DNA of 64,000 bases, from assembly GCF_019393635.1 (NCBI RefSeq), contig NC_057861.1, positions 723,552,232 to 723,616,231 of the forward strand, given 5' to 3'. This document shows positions 10,208 to 22,334 of the stretch, piece after piece. This DNA is from Dromiciops gliroides (Eukaryota > Chordata > Mammalia > Microbiotheria > Microbiotheriidae). Within the stretch, counting starts at the first letter, position 1, and each line of letters starts with the position of its first letter. Below the pieces are notes generated by a model. It was not told the origin of the DNA, searched no databases, and saw only the letters and a program-made list of their open reading frames with translations. The position numbers were made by a program, and so were the translations under genes.

Positions 10208-13200
10208 GTAAGTCAATGCCAGGCAACAGACAGAAACAGTTGCAACTTAGACATTTTCTTAACACACACCCAGTCATGCACTTCACCTAAAAATATGTTG
10301 ACTTTAAAGTCATTTTCTGCATGCTTTAGACATGAAGCAGGCATTAATTATGTGCTCAGTACGTGACAAGGGACTGTGCTAGGCATAGAACATATTATTT
10401 GATATGTTTGAAACTTAAAATTCCAGGCAAAAAGGCAGTTTTAAAAATATATATCTCTGGTTTCAATTTAGTGCTACATGTGTGGTTTTGCTCATTTGCT
10501 GATGCCATTTTGAGATTTCTTTCAGGCTGCAAATTTGTGGATGGTACAAAAAGTTAATTTCACTATGCAATAAATTTTAATATTTTAGCACTTCTGGTGC
10601 TTACTACAAAAAAATAGATTAGGCTGTTGTCCACAAAACTGAATAACTATTAGAAAATTTATTCATTAAAGTCTCATTTGGGAAATATATTCATGTTTTG
10701 TCTTTGGATGAGATGCTTTCCTGAAAATGTATTCCATAAAAACTATTTGTTGAGGGAAGGTTTGCCATGGGGAAATGGAAGCCTTTTTCTGCCTTGTCAT
10801 CCTTATGAAACTCAAGCATAATCCAATTCTCCAAGGAATCTGTGATCTCACTGATTTGGGTATTCCTTCCAATAAGATAAATTGAAACTCATGTCCAACT
10901 GCCCATTGGACCGGACCTTAGTCCATTGCTTTCCATCACAGAGTGAGGTTAGTCAGGGTGGAGGGAGTGTCTACCCAACTTTTTCCGTTCTTTTAAAATC
11001 ACCTAGTTAATGGATTGTTCCTCAGTTGCACCTTGTTCTTGCCAAGCAATCTTTTTCCAGGTTGTGTCATTTCTCCCATAGCTTTTACACCCTACAGTTC
11101 TTGGTTAATTTGTACTGTGATCTATTAATGTTCCACTAGGTGCCTCTCCAATTGTCAACTAAAATTCTTTTTACACTATGCTATCCCATGACTCACATAT
11201 ATATAGTACTCAAATAAATAATTTATTATTGATAAACTACAATAAATTGAGACCTTTTTAATGAATGTGATTTTAATTGACAGTACATATATAAACACAA
11301 CCTTGATTAATTCATTTCTTAGTAAGCATTCCCTATTTATTTTGCCAGGTCATTAGATCATAGATGTCACATATTTAGGTTTAATCAGAGACAACACATT
11401 AAATCTTTTTGTTTTCCCCTAATTTGGGGCTAGTGAAATATGGCAGGATAAACAAACAGATGGCTTTTCTTACCATTTCTTAGACAACACTTGGGTTTTA
11501 GCCCTGAGTCTTGCTTTTCTGCGTCTCAAGGATGAATATAGTTTAACCTGTCAGTCAGTTGCCTGTTTCGAAAGGGGTAAAATCAAATAGGAATAAAATA
11601 TTTTATAGTTTTTGGAATGGATCTCAACTTGGAGGATAAAGAGCAGGGTCCTGAAATTAATATACCTATATAAAGTGTCCAAAGACTTTATGAAAATTAG
11701 TGTCATAATGTAGGATAGCTTCATTTTTTGCCCCGAGGCCTTTTAAAGTCAGTGGGTAAATCACTAGCTCCCCAAAAAAACAAACCAAAACAAAAGAACA
11801 ACAACGACAAAAAAAAACCCCATAGTAATAGATTTGCATACATAGACCTCTTTTCTCTGTTAAGCATGATTCTTTCATATCTTCTAGGATCCAAATCTAA
11901 TCTAAAGTTGGGTTATTGCCAATATGATCACTTAAATGGAACCATGATTTGCCTGGTAGAGTGACTTACTTCATTGGTACAGATCTCAGCTCCTATAAGT
12001 TGACATATCCTCTTATTCCTTCCCATAAGCCACTCATAGAGATCTTGTCCAATTTGCTGGAGTAGTAGAAATAAAATATACTCTGCAAGAAGTAGTCATA
12101 CTGAGTAATCATGTACAGAGAAGCTCATCACCAGAAGATTATATACCAACTAATGGTTTTTTGAGGGCAGGGTGTATGGCAGTCTATGAAGTGGATAAAC
12201 CCCCAAATTAGCCCCCAGTGGTGAAGGTAAAGAGAGCATTTAGAAGTACTTAGTTCTGAGGTCCTTTACATATATTGATTTTCATGAACAATCTTTGTCC
12301 AACACAGAAGGGATTGGCATTGTATTTTTTACCTTTTTAGGTACATTTTAAGGGTTCCAGATGTCATAACTTCAGTCACCAGAACAATATGTTTCTTTCC
12401 CTTTACTGTAGATTCCCAAGAATCATAGAAACGAACAACATTTGGGTGGCATTGTATTTTTTAAAAGTCAAAAAATGGTTATTAAATTCAGTAGGGTTTT
12501 TTTTCCCTCTGCCAATATAACATGAGAATTGAACTGATGGAGTTTTACCATACCTTAAAAAGTTTGGGAGCCACAGTAAAACTGTATTTAGGAAACCACA
12601 ATCTAATAAGAAATGGGAAACTTATTTTAAAAACAACAACTGGGTATGGCACCAACAGATTGCTATGTGAATTTCCCCAAAGGAAATAAAGTTCTTTGTG
12701 ACTCCCTCCTGAGTAAGAACAGCTGGAGAGGCCAACATCTCCTCCCATTCATTACATTCCCCTCCGAGGCTTCTCATAGTTGGTATAAGGGAGAGAGACA
12801 TCAGTCATCTCCAGGCAAATCTCTTAAAGGAGCAATGAACACCTCCTCTCATATAGACTTCGGAACTGGAAAGTGTTATTGGTGAGAGGCTTTCTTCATA
12901 TTCAATATGGTTGTGATATATGTTTGATCACCTAAAAAAACTTCTCTCTCTGCAACTCATATATTGATTCCACCCTCCTGACTGAATATGGCTGTAATGA
13001 GCCATATTCAGTTCATCTCCTTTATATAAACATCTTTGGGAACAAAAGTCTACCATCTCCTCCCACCAAGACCCCTGAGAGTTCTTGGGGTAGAACCTAA
13101 AATGGCCACCTTTAGCTTGGCATCTTTCTTTTATTTTTTTTGTTTTGGCTTTTGGGCTTACGACCTAGAAGATGAAAACCATCAGTTCAGGGAGGGATTT

Positions 13201-13622
13201 GTGCTTGTTTTAGAAGGGGTGACTTCTTAACACTTCAAGAAATTATTTCAACTGACATGTCATTTTACTGTGCATTTTGATATTTCAAATTAATGCTAAG
13301 AAAAAGTTACATTAATAAAGATTAAATGATCCCCCCAAACATATGTGTGTGTATATGCACACGCCCCCCCACACATACATGCACACATATACACACAAAA
13401 AACATTAAGTAAGGCAAATTTAATATACAGTCAGCTTTCATTGTTTTCCTGTTTGAGGGAGCCGATAAATCACTTGTTCATAGTAGATGGCAGTTTTGTC
13501 ATTGCATGTAACATAAAAGATGCCCCCCAGCATATCCCCATGCAGACATATGCACCTAGACTAGAGTTATATTAATGGGAAAAAACCTGATTGCTCAAAA
13601 AGCATCCCTTTATATGTTGTAG

Positions 13623-13791
13623 GTGTTTTACAGGACGAGCAGCCAAAATAATATGAACATCCTGAACACCAATATAACATCGGCTGAACTTTTGCTACCT
13701 ATCAATGAGGACTATATTATTGAGGTAAAGGCATCGACGGATGGCGGTGATGGCACTAGTAGTGAGCAGATCAGGATCCCAAGGATAACAA
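13623..13791 (+). CDS. CNTN5: Contactin-5 exon, end of last fibronectin III domain
   Basis: The 169-base exon has an acceptor AG at 13621-13622 and a GTATGT donor at 13792. It enters in phase 0 from the exon at 10207 and leaves in phase 1 (56 codons plus one base). It begins VFYRTSSQNNMNILNTNITS and contains EDYIIEVKASTDGGDGTSSE before EQIRIPRIT. The TDGGDG(T/S)SSEQIRIP run is the hallmark end of the last FNIII repeat in the contactin 3/4/5/6 group, and VFYRTSSQNN points to contactin-5. A sequon NIT is present. There are no stops or frameshifts, so the exon appears functional. Confidence 0.95.
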
Positions 13792-14019
13792 GTATGTTAT
13801 AAGATATTTGTTGGCTTTGGATGAGATGTTAGTCCATTATCGTGTGTTCAGTATCATGATAGGCAGAACACAGTTAACTCCACTCATCATCCTTTTTTCT
13901 TCTGTCGTTAAAATGAGGACCAGTGAGTCATGATGAAGTGTGTAGCTCTGGGGGTCATAAAGGGAGAATGAGAATGGGAAGAAGTGGAGACTGACAAGAA
14001 CGGATGAAGAGAATCATGT

Positions 14020-14235
14020 GGCATAATGGAGTCAGGGTGGCCTGAGTTCATATTCTGACTTAAGAAACTAGCTGTGTGACCCACTTATTGCCTTTCAGCC
14101 TAGCTTTCCTTATCTATAATAACAGCACTTACCTCTTTGGGTTGTTAGGAGAATCAGAAGAGACAATACGTGGGAAATCACTTGTAAATATCTTAAAGTG
14201 CTCTCTATAAATGTTAGCTATTATTAATAAAAAAT
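14020..14235 (+). repeat. MAR1/MIR-type SINE
   Basis: It starts 'tcatgtggcataatggagtc', then 'ggcctgagttcatattctga', 'aactagctgtgtgacccact', 'atctataataacagcactta', and ends 'tataaatgttagctattatt'. Sense orientation, in a CNTN5 intron. Confidence 0.65.
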
Positions 14236-14264
14236 CATGTCAATAAAACCCCTTTAAGTGATGA

Positions 14265-14480
14265 TTCAACCTAGGCTAAAGCTAACTCTGCACTGTGTAG
14301 GGAGAAATGTTTGCTAATTAAATTAATTGTGCAAGAGAGTATTTAACCTATGGACAGTCTTTTTAAGGTCATTAGCATTCTAATTGCTTGTATACTACTA
14401 ATTACAGATAGATCTGATCTCCTCATTAAAGACGGTCCAGTGGAGATTCTCCTTGGTTGTTAGCAAATAATTCAATTTAT
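14265..14480. other. Candidate conserved non-coding element, penultimate window intron
   Basis: A repeat-free stretch with dense TAAT/ATTA homeodomain-type cores ('gctaattaaattaattgtgc', 'attctaattgcttgtatact', 'actaattacagatagatctg') between a SINE and an L2 relic. Non-repetitive sequence with clustered homeodomain motifs in an intron of a neural gene is the usual look of a deeply conserved enhancer. No alignment was possible, so this is inference. Confidence 0.35.
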
Positions 14481-14699
14481 ACAAGTCCTTGAAAGAAAAG
14501 AAGGGAAAAAAAATACAAACACAACTGCATTTCTTTGTAAAGATGATTCTCTCAGTTTTTTTCATTCATTCTTATCATTTACACAATTAGTCCATATCAC
14601 TAAGACTGTGCTACTTTTAGAAATAAAAATAGAAAAATAAATTACAAAATCATTATAAAACTCTAATTTTCTGCATTTGACCAGTTTTATAGTCATTTT

Positions 14700-15135
14700 T
14701 TTTCCAAAGCTTCAGTTCCCACAGGCCATTTTTAGAAGAGATACTGCCACTAAATCTTTATTCCCAAAGCAAAAGACTAGTTATGTCGCTGCCCTGCTCA
14801 ATAAACTTCAGTATCTCCTTGTGACCTCTAGAATCAAATATGAACTCATCTTTTGGGCATTTAAAATCCTTCATAACCTTACTGCTACCTAGCTTTCATT
14901 CCTTATTACATATTACTCTCCTTCATCCACTCCATTTTCCAGCCAAACTGGCATTCTTACTATTTCTCACACTTCCTCTCCCTGAACTTTTGGATAGGCC
15001 CTTTCCCAGGCACAACGTGTTCTGCTTTTTGATCTCTACCTCTTAGAATTGTTATTTTGCTTTAAAATCCAGTTCAACTTCCATCTTGTACATGGACTTT
15101 TTCTAATCATTTAAATTTCTAATACCTCACCCAAC
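14700..15135 (+). mobile_element. L2 LINE, 3' region
   Basis: Sense L2 3' landmarks in order: 'ctgccctgctcaataaactt', 'cagtatctccttgtgacctc', 'gaatcaaatatgaactcatc', 'aaaatccttcataaccttac', 'attttccagccaaactggca'. Heavily mutated and non-coding. Confidence 0.8.
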
Positions 15136-15164
15136 AGCCCCCAAAATATCATCATGTATTTATT

Positions 15165-15380
15165 TTATACACATATACACACAGATGTTTATGTGTGTGT
15201 GTATAATATATGTGTGTGTATTCTCTCTAATGAGAAGGACCCTAAAAATGCATATCTCTATATCGATCTACATTTATGTAGATAAGCATCTACATGGAAA
15301 TGTATATCTATCTATATCTATATAGAAATATACCTATATCTCTATATCCATGTAGACATGTATATATTTGTGAATATAAT
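15165..15380. repeat. Low-complexity TATATC/TGTG tract
   Basis: Degenerate TATA, TGTG and TATATC units ('gtatatctatctatatctat', 'tgtgtgtgtataatatatgt') over about 200 bases. From 15380 to 15830 the intron shows nothing I recognise. Confidence 0.75.
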
Positions 15381-15829
15381 GCTTCTCTCATTGAAACATG
15401 AGATCTTTGAGAGGGATGATATTTACTATTAAAAAGGCAAGATGACATTTTTACTCAGGGGGAGAGAATGATTGCTATTAGTATCTAAAAGAAAAAGGGC
15501 AGTAGGAAGTTGTATGGATTTAATGTTTGCCTGAAACACAGTCAAACACGAATTTCTAATTAAGAGAAAGACAAAAACGCTGACAATGGGGTCTAGTGAG
15601 ACATGGGGTCTGTGCTGTGAGGAGTGGTACAAAGTTTTCCTCCATGAATGCTTTTTAAAAACTCCTCATGTTCCAGGGTGATGTGAGGAGACAGACAGGC
15701 CCCATAGGAGGGATCTCAGATATTTAACTAGTGCTCCAATTAAGTAGGTTTTAAAATTAAAAAGCAATGCTATAGAAAAACTCTAGGAATAGTGTTCACA
15801 ATGACTGAGTGCTTCTTCACTAAACACAA

Positions 15830-16235
15830 AGGCTCCGCAGGAAAGGTGAGTCGTGATTATTTTTCAGGGCAGGAGCTATTTTTCCCTTGCAGGCTGCTGA
15901 ATCATGACTGGTCCTTCCCCCTAACAGCTTGAGAATTGCTGAATTTGCACAGAACAGTGACTGCAGGAGGCTATCATTATGAAAATGGAGTTTGTATTGA
16001 TTTTTTTAGGCTAGTGCTTTTGTATTATATGATAATTACTTAGCTAGAAGTATATGAAAACAAACAAATGAATATTTTCCTTGCCTTCACCCAAGGACTT
16101 TTCATCTAGAGACTATTCAATGATCACATGAATTAGGTAATATTATATGTGCAATTAAACCAATAATTAAGTGAATCTTCTCATGTTAATTAAAGTCTAA
16201 TAATGCTGAATGAATAAAACCTAACATATTTAAAT
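15830..16235. other. Candidate conserved non-coding element, last CNTN5 intron
   Basis: A repeat-free block with 'gaatcatgactggtccttcc', 'ttatatgataattacttagc', 'gcaattaaaccaataattaa' and 'catgttaattaaagtctaat'. It combines TAATTA and TTAATTA homeodomain cores with a TGCTGAATCATGACT-like Maf/AP-1 sequence (about 15895-15909). The base composition and absence of any repeat match suggest constraint. Function is inferred only. Confidence 0.4.
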
Positions 16236-16483
16236 TTATTTTTTCTGATCTAATCTGATCTGGTTTGCTTTGATTTGACTATTACTAAGATTTCTTCAGT
16301 TTGGAGAGTTCCTAATAAGAAAATTCCTCTCTCAAGTCATATCAGTTCTTTCTCTGCCACTTAGAATCTTAGAGAGTTTATCTGCAGCACTAAGAGTTTA
16401 AATAAGGGACTTCCTTAGAATCACACACCATGTATTAGAGACAGGGCTTGAACCAAGGTTGACGTTCTCCACAATATTAGTTT

Positions 16484-16738
16484 TATTATTGTTGTTCAGT
16501 CATTTTTCAGTCATGTCTCATTCTTTCTGAATCCATTTGGGATTTTTCTTGGCAAAGATAATGGGGTGGTTTGCCATTTCCTTGTCTGGGTCACTTTACA
16601 GATGAAGAAACTGAGACAAATGGGGTTAAGTGACTTGCTCAGGGTCACACAACTAATAAATGTCTGAAGCCAGATTTGAATTCAGGTCTTCTTGACTCTA
16701 GGCTAGCACTCTATCCATTGCACCACCTAGCTGCCCCT
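16484..16738 (-). repeat. Full-length MAR1 SINE, antisense
   Basis: It runs from the antisense tail ('ttattgttgttcagtcattt') through 'gtttgccatttccttgtctg', 'gggttaagtgacttgctcag', 'tgaattcaggtcttcttgac' to the antisense head 'caccacctagctgcccct'. Located 250 bp upstream of the terminal CNTN5 exon. Confidence 0.9.
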
Positions 16739-16987
16739 GCTATGCCAGACTCCCTCTCAAAAAATGTTTCATAAAGATGTAAATATTTAATCTTTTCTCC
16801 ACTCCTTCTAGAAATGTTTAAGGAAGAATAGCTTGAGGTATAAATAAGGTGAGGGGAAATAATAAATCATTGTCACAGCTCAGAATTCATGTTTGATTTT
16901 CTACCTGGTGTGAAAGTCATCACATTTGTCATGATTGTGGTGCTGCCATCATAATTTGTTTTTGTTTTTTTCTTTCATCTGTTGCAG

Positions 16988-17088
16988 ATATGGATGCAAG
17001 AGGGTCTAGTTCAGCAGTATGGAATGCTTACCCCTTATCAAGCTACATAACTATATTACCCATATTTCTTGTGAAGACTCTTTGGTGA
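16988..17088 (+). CDS. CNTN5: Contactin-5 terminal coding exon with GPI-anchor signal
   Basis: The acceptor CTGTTGCAG ends at 16987. Two bases complete the split codon (Asn), then 32 codons run to TGA at 17086-17088: MDARGSSSAVWNAYPLSSYI followed by TILPIFLVKTLW. MDARGS and the C-terminal LW match the contactin-5 C terminus as I remember it. The small-residue run GSSSA is the likely omega-site region, and the hydrophobic tail is the transamidase signal that is replaced by the GPI anchor. A lysine four residues from the end interrupts the tail, which is unusual for a GPI signal. The mature protein would sit on the outer surface of neurons. Confidence 0.92.
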
Positions 17089-18362
17089 TACTGATTTTCA
17101 TTCTCTAGGAAACTGATTGGTTATCCACCCACCCCCACCCCTTTTAAAAAGTGCTTTCTTGATATACAGTGATTATGCATGGTTTTCTCCAACTCTCTGT
17201 TTTTAAGTATTTTCTATTTCACTGTAGCTTAAAAATATAAATACATTTTTTTTTTAAATCAGTAAATCCTTTTAGAGGAATCTGAAATGCCTTAATACTT
17301 ACTTGATGAACCAAAGGAATTTACATATTGCACCCTTCAGATTTTTTCAACCAACATGATTATGTGAAGAATCCAAGTATTGCATAAGAATGGAGGCTCA
17401 TAAAATCTCAAATTTTCTTTAACTTAAATGAAGCTCTATTTTTCCAGTAATTACATTGTGGTTTGATAATTTCTTCAGGTGCTATGCTGACTCATGATTT
17501 GTAATCCACAGAGAGAATGCTATTTGTATGTATTTCCTAGAATAGCCAGGGAGTAATTTAATCTATTAAGAGTAGTGTGTTTGCAAATTACAATTTGTAA
17601 AGCTCCCTTGCTTTGAGCTTCATTATAATTTGGTAGATTTGAGATCACATCAAATGGGGTACACATGTCCATGTTGGGGATCTCCACACATCTATGTCTA
17701 CTTATTCTGGGTGACTCATGTCCATGGAGAAGTGGGTAAAACATTATGCAATGTGATAACTATTCATTTAGTTATTTTACAAAGTCGAAATTTCTATAAT
17801 ATATGATTTCTCCTCGAGGAATTTTTTCATTCCTCCCCCTTGAACAATGCTTCAAAATAAAATTCCTAGAAAATGGAGGGTCTCGATTCTAAACTAAAAT
17901 ATTAAACAAAACTCGGTTCTGCATTCTTAACTTCTGTATTTACTTTAACATTGTTCTATTGGAGCACATTTTGCAATTGCTGTACTTTTCACTTAATATT
18001 TCCATGAGACTGTAGTAATGCTGGAGGTTTTAGTACATGTAACTGACAAGATCTTTCAGCATTCTTCAAAAAAAAGAACCTTCTGGACTCACTTTCCTAG
18101 CAATATGTAAAGAATATGTAAAAACGAGCACATTCACTTATGACCACTTCAAAAACATTTGCCATTGATATCCCATTTCACAAGACTTTTTTTTCTTATT
18201 TTTACTTCAAAGGATGTCAGAATTTAAAACTATGAGAAAAAATCAATAAGGATTATGAAATTCTGATATCACTGTGAAACATCTCCATATTCATTTAGAG
18301 ATTAAAGTTGAGAAAATTATTGTATAAAACAGAAAAAAAATCCACAACTTTCTTGCAAGGTT

Positions 18363-18379
18363 TGTATATACTGTATATA
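18363..18379 (+). promoter_or_regulatory. Tandem Pumilio-response-type motifs in 3' UTR
   Basis: TGTATATA occurs at 18363-18370 and again at 18372-18379, matching the PUF-protein consensus TGTANATA on the mRNA strand. Tight pairing of two sites within the presumed CNTN5 3' UTR would be consistent with Pumilio control of a neuronal mRNA. The motif is seen; binding is inference. Confidence 0.45.
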
Positions 18380-18959
18380 ACTAGAAAAATATAAATGGCT
18401 TGTAGCTTTTCATATGGTCATGGTTGTTTCTTACAGGTCACAAATTGGGGAAATAATATTTCCCAATCAATCTGTATTTCCTGCCACATGTAAGAAGGTT
18501 GTAACTTTTTAAAAATTATTTTAGTAATGACTACCAAACATTCATGTATTTCCATTTCTAAGATGGCTATCTATTGTTTCATTTAACTTCTAGTTATATA
18601 TCTCTGTGAGATATGTACCAAGTATCTTGTTTCACATTGAAAAGTATGAAATTTCTCCTTAAACTGCTGTGTGTGTATCCTATGGTTATCTGTATTTATT
18701 CTTTTCTATTATTCTAATAAAATTTATAACACTGACAAATACTGGGACATTTTAAAGTATGTTAAAGCACAGATCCTGACAATGAAAAGCAGAATATGTC
18801 AAAAAAAGTCAAAATTGGAATTAGTATATATCCTCATGGCTTTGCCTAATTATAGTATCATTCCTTTTATTTTCCTGACATTTTGATTTTTCCTTTCTTT
18901 TAAAAATTATTTTAATACATTTTAAATCTTGGCTCAATACTTGCTTGATTCACCTTCCC

Positions 18960-18965
18960 AATAAA
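18960..18965 (+). terminator. Candidate distal polyadenylation signal of CNTN5
   Basis: The canonical hexamer AATAAA is followed by CACGTCAGTTTTGTAG and then a GT-rich element about 25 bases on. Beyond it repeats resume (a SINE piece at about 19200). Earlier hexamers at 17856 and 18716 may give shorter isoforms. Confidence 0.5.
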
Positions 18966-19194
18966 CACGTCAGTTTTGTAGTCAGTGATCTTTGTGTTTT
19001 CAGCCTTTTTCCATGTTGGAGCAGAATTGCGACATTCAGTTGACTTCCTCTGAAGTGACTTATTCTATCATGCCTTTGTTTTGGTCCTATTAGTAATATT
19101 TTAACATGATAATGAATTCCATCAGTTCCAAAATTTTCTCCCTCCCTCCCTAAAAATTAAAAAAAAGATGAATTCCAACTTATAAAAGCCTTGG

Positions 19195-19540
19195 AAGCAG
19201 TCAGATGGCACAGTGGATAGAATGCTGAACTTGGAATAAGCAAAACCTTTTAATTGACCTTGGTCATCAAGCTCTCAAAGCCAAAGTTTACTCTTTTGTA
19301 AAACAGAGATAATAATAGCACATGAAACAATAATAATGATGGTGATGGTGATGATAACAATGAGATAGTACTTAAGTTTTTAAGGTCTGTACAATCCTTT
19401 ACAAATATTATCTCTTTTTATCCTATCCACAACCCAGGAAATTAGGTGCTATTATTAGATGTTGTGAAGATCAAATGAAACTACTTAAAAGCAAAGTGTT
19501 TGTAAACCATTGTGCTCCATAAATGTTAGCTAAAACTGCC
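19195..19540. repeat. SINE fragments (MAR1 head and MIR core)
   Basis: 'agcagtcagatggcacagtg' with 'gatagaatgctgaacttgga' is a MAR1 head. From 19320 a MIR-like core follows ('tacaaatattatctcttttt', 'aggaaattaggtgctattat') ending 'cataaatgttagctaaaac'. The interval 19545-20740 then has no recognised repeat or exon apart from an (AC)n run at 20537-20575. Confidence 0.55.
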
Positions 19541-20536
19541 ACTAAGGGTCTCATTGTCTGCCTTTAAAGTTATGTGGAATTTCTGTTGAAGATTGCAGAA
19601 GCATGCTTTTCTAAAATCAATATTGGAAATGTCAGAAAATAACAGGTACTCATGTCACCACTTTGATGTATCTCTGATCTCAGTAAAGTGAGAACTTTCT
19701 CCAACAGGGCAGATCTCCATCCACTCATGCTTTCTCATTCTGTACAGCTCTTGTCCTTGCTCTCCTGCAGACTTCTAACAGAGGCCCACCCAATGTACTG
19801 GGCCCCTGTCCACAAGTTCTCCCTCAATCTTGCTATATGTATGACTAGCCCATTTTGTTTTATGATTGTGATTTTCTTTAGACCACATCTCCTGTATAAT
19901 TCCTCATTTTTAAAGTTCTATAGCTTGTTTATGCCAAGCATATACTTCCATGGTCTTTTTGGTGGTTCTTACCTTCAAGTTTTTGGAAACTATAGTGTTC
20001 CACTATCTATGTCCACACAACATCATTGTACTGTTATTTAAAAATATGTTAGCCCATGTGCCAGGGAGAATCCTTAATGGATTCATTAAGGGAAACTTGG
20101 AATTTTCAAAAGATTATTAAGTCAGTTCTCTTCCTCTTCCATTCAGGGCTGGCTAGCAACAAGCATTTAAGCTCTCACTGTATTCTATGCTCTGTGGATG
20201 CTGCTGAGGAAATGGTCCCTGGGCTCAAGGAGTTTACACAGGAGTGTAAAGATGATGCATAAAACAAAGCTGGAAAAGGAGGGGAAGGAGACATAGAGGG
20301 AGGTATCCACACGGGGGAGGGTGTGTGGATAAATCTAGGGAGCCAAAAGTGGAGCTGAGAGGGGAATGATGTACGGCCTTGGTCTGTGGCCATCCACAGT
20401 GTCTGCCAAAGAGACATATACAACCAGACCCTTGGGTTGTTCATCCAAGTACAAACCATGGGCTGGGCAAAGGAAATTCTTCATCACCTTGAGGTTTTTA
20501 TTTTTATTTTCCCAGAAAGTGACTCATATCATATAC

Positions 20537-20576
20537 ATATACACACACACACATATACACACACATACATGCACAT
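20537..20576. repeat. (AC)n/(ATAC)n microsatellite
   Basis: Alternating ACAC and ATAC units ('acacacacacatatacacac') over about 40 bases. Confidence 0.85.
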
Positions 20577-20744
20577 ATTTAAATGAGTGCTTTATAGGAC
20601 TGGTGATTCTTTAACTTAAAATGATTCACTGTGGATATCCAGCAAGAGGATGATGGGATGAATATAACCTGACATGAGGAAGTGTGGTTCCTGCTAAACA
20701 CTTTTTGGAGGTGACTTTGTTACTCTGATCATAGAGAAGACAAT

Positions 20745-20985
20745 AACAATTATAGCTAACATCTATATATTAAAACCAGGCATTGTGCTAAGTGCTTTAT
20801 GCATATTATCTCATTTTCTCTTCACAACAACCCAGGGAGGTAAGTGCTACCATTATCACCATTTTATAGATGCGGAAACTAGGGCAAACAGAGGTTGAAT
20901 GACTTGTCCAGGGTCACATCTAGGGAGTGACTCAGGTTTTCCTGACTCCAAGACCTAGAGTTCTTTGTACTGTACCATTTAATTG
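20745..20985 (-). repeat. MIR-type CORE-SINE
   Basis: A well-preserved order: 'aattatagctaacatctata', 'ggcattgtgctaagtgcttt', 'attatctcattttctcttca', 'accattttatagatgcggaa', 'gaatgacttgtccagggtca', 'ggttttcctgactccaagac'. Confidence 0.8.
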
Positions 20986-21365
20986 CGTAAAATCAATTAG
21001 TTAAGGCAGGGAATACATACATACACAAACATATACATCTCCTTATTAGATAAATATGAGATATGCATATATAGATCCATCCATATATATATATAAATAC
21101 ATGTGAATTTATATTACATATGCACATTTATGGATCTTTCTATATATATCTATATCTATATATGTATGTTTATGTACATATCTAATATGCATTTAACAAG
21201 GAGATAACCTGGACTTAAGTGACTGACCTACTGGGAAAGTCTTTTATGCCTTCCTATAAAACAGAAAACATTCAAAACAGTCATATAAAGCACTGGCCTC
21301 AGAGTCAGGAAACTTGAACTCCAATAGTGACTGAAAGTATTACTAGATGCTAATGGTCAAATTGG

Positions 21366-21630
21366 GTGGTAGGTGGCACTATAGTGCCTAGAGTGCTAGA
21401 CCTTGAGTTAAGATTCATCATCCCAAGTTCAAATCTGGTCTCAGACACTTATTAGCTGTGTGACCCTGGGTGAGTCATTTAACCCTTTTTGCCTCAGTTT
21501 CTTCATCTGTAAAATGTGCTGGAGAAGGAAATAGCAAAACCACTCCTGTATCTTTGCGAAGAAAACTCCAAATGGGGTCATGAAGCATCAGATGGGACTG
21601 AAAACAACTCATAACAACAACAACAATAGG
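21366..21630 (+). repeat. MAR1 SINE, near full length
   Basis: Head 'ggtaggtggcactatagtgc', mid 'tctggtctcagacacttatt' and 'agctgtgtgaccctgggtga', tail 'gctggagaaggaaatagcaa' to '(CAA)n'. A second, older SINE tail ('tccttagtttcctaatctat') follows to 21720. Confidence 0.85.
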
Positions 21631-21924
21631 CAAATGCCTCCACTTCTCTGGTCCTTAGTTTCCTAATCTATAAAATAGAGAAGTTAGATTCAATGAGTCT
21701 AAGGTTCCCTCTCTAAGTTAATAACCTGAAATGCCTTGGATAAAATTGTTTTAATAGCTTTTCCAATCACTTGGTCATTAAAGGAAATAATACAACTGGG
21801 TTTTTATAATTACTCTTTTTCAGTTTTAAGTCCTGGCTCTCTGATGACATTAGAATAGAGAACTTGCTTAGAGCAAACTTTCTCTATTGGTCAAGATCTA
21901 CACCTGCTCTACAATGTATAGTCA

Positions 21925-22030
21925 CAGAGTATCACCTGAGCCACTGAGAGATTAAGTGAATTGTCCAGAGTCCCATAGCTAGTATGTAATAGAGTTGGGC
22001 CTTTCTGACTCCAAGGACATATCTCTAACA
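21925..22030 (-). repeat. MIR-type SINE fragment
   Basis: 'agagattaagtgaattgtcc', 'agagtcccatagctagtatg' and 'ctttctgactccaaggac' are MIR core and head remnants. Confidence 0.6.
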
Positions 22031-22334
22031 ATCATGGCAAACTGCCTCTCACTTTCTCCTTGTGTCATTTTTTGTTTATGCTTGTAGAAATATACATTTG
22101 ATCCATAATCCTTAGAGATTTCTCTATAAGAATACCAGGAGAAAGATGCCAAGGGTATGCTGAAGCCAGCTCATACCAGCTTGAGAGACGCCTTTTAAAA
22201 AATTCATCGTGAATATTTGTACCTCAGAAATCTTCAATAAACAAATCAGGGCTTGATGTATTGTTTTGTGATTTCTAGACTTAAGAAAATGTGATAATGT
22301 AGGTTAAATTTCAAAGTGTGTATATGTTTGTGTC

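Larger units (their letters stand above)
17089..18985 (+). other. CNTN5: CNTN5 3' untranslated region (inferred)
   Basis: Downstream of the stop codon at 17088 the sequence is AT-rich and free of recognisable SINE, LINE or DNA-transposon sequence for about 1.9 kb, in contrast to the rest of the window. Candidate polyadenylation signals AATAAA occur at 17856, 18716 and 18960. The last is followed within 30 bases by a GT-rich stretch (18986-19000), making it the best distal end. Two Pumilio-type motifs lie at 18363 and 18372. The extent is inferred from lack of repeats and signals, not from transcripts. Confidence 0.6.

Noticed and set aside
9983..10366. 127-residue continuous frame starting at 9983
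   Set aside because: Only 10095-10207 is exon; the rest reads intron on both sides of good AG and GTAAGT splice sites.
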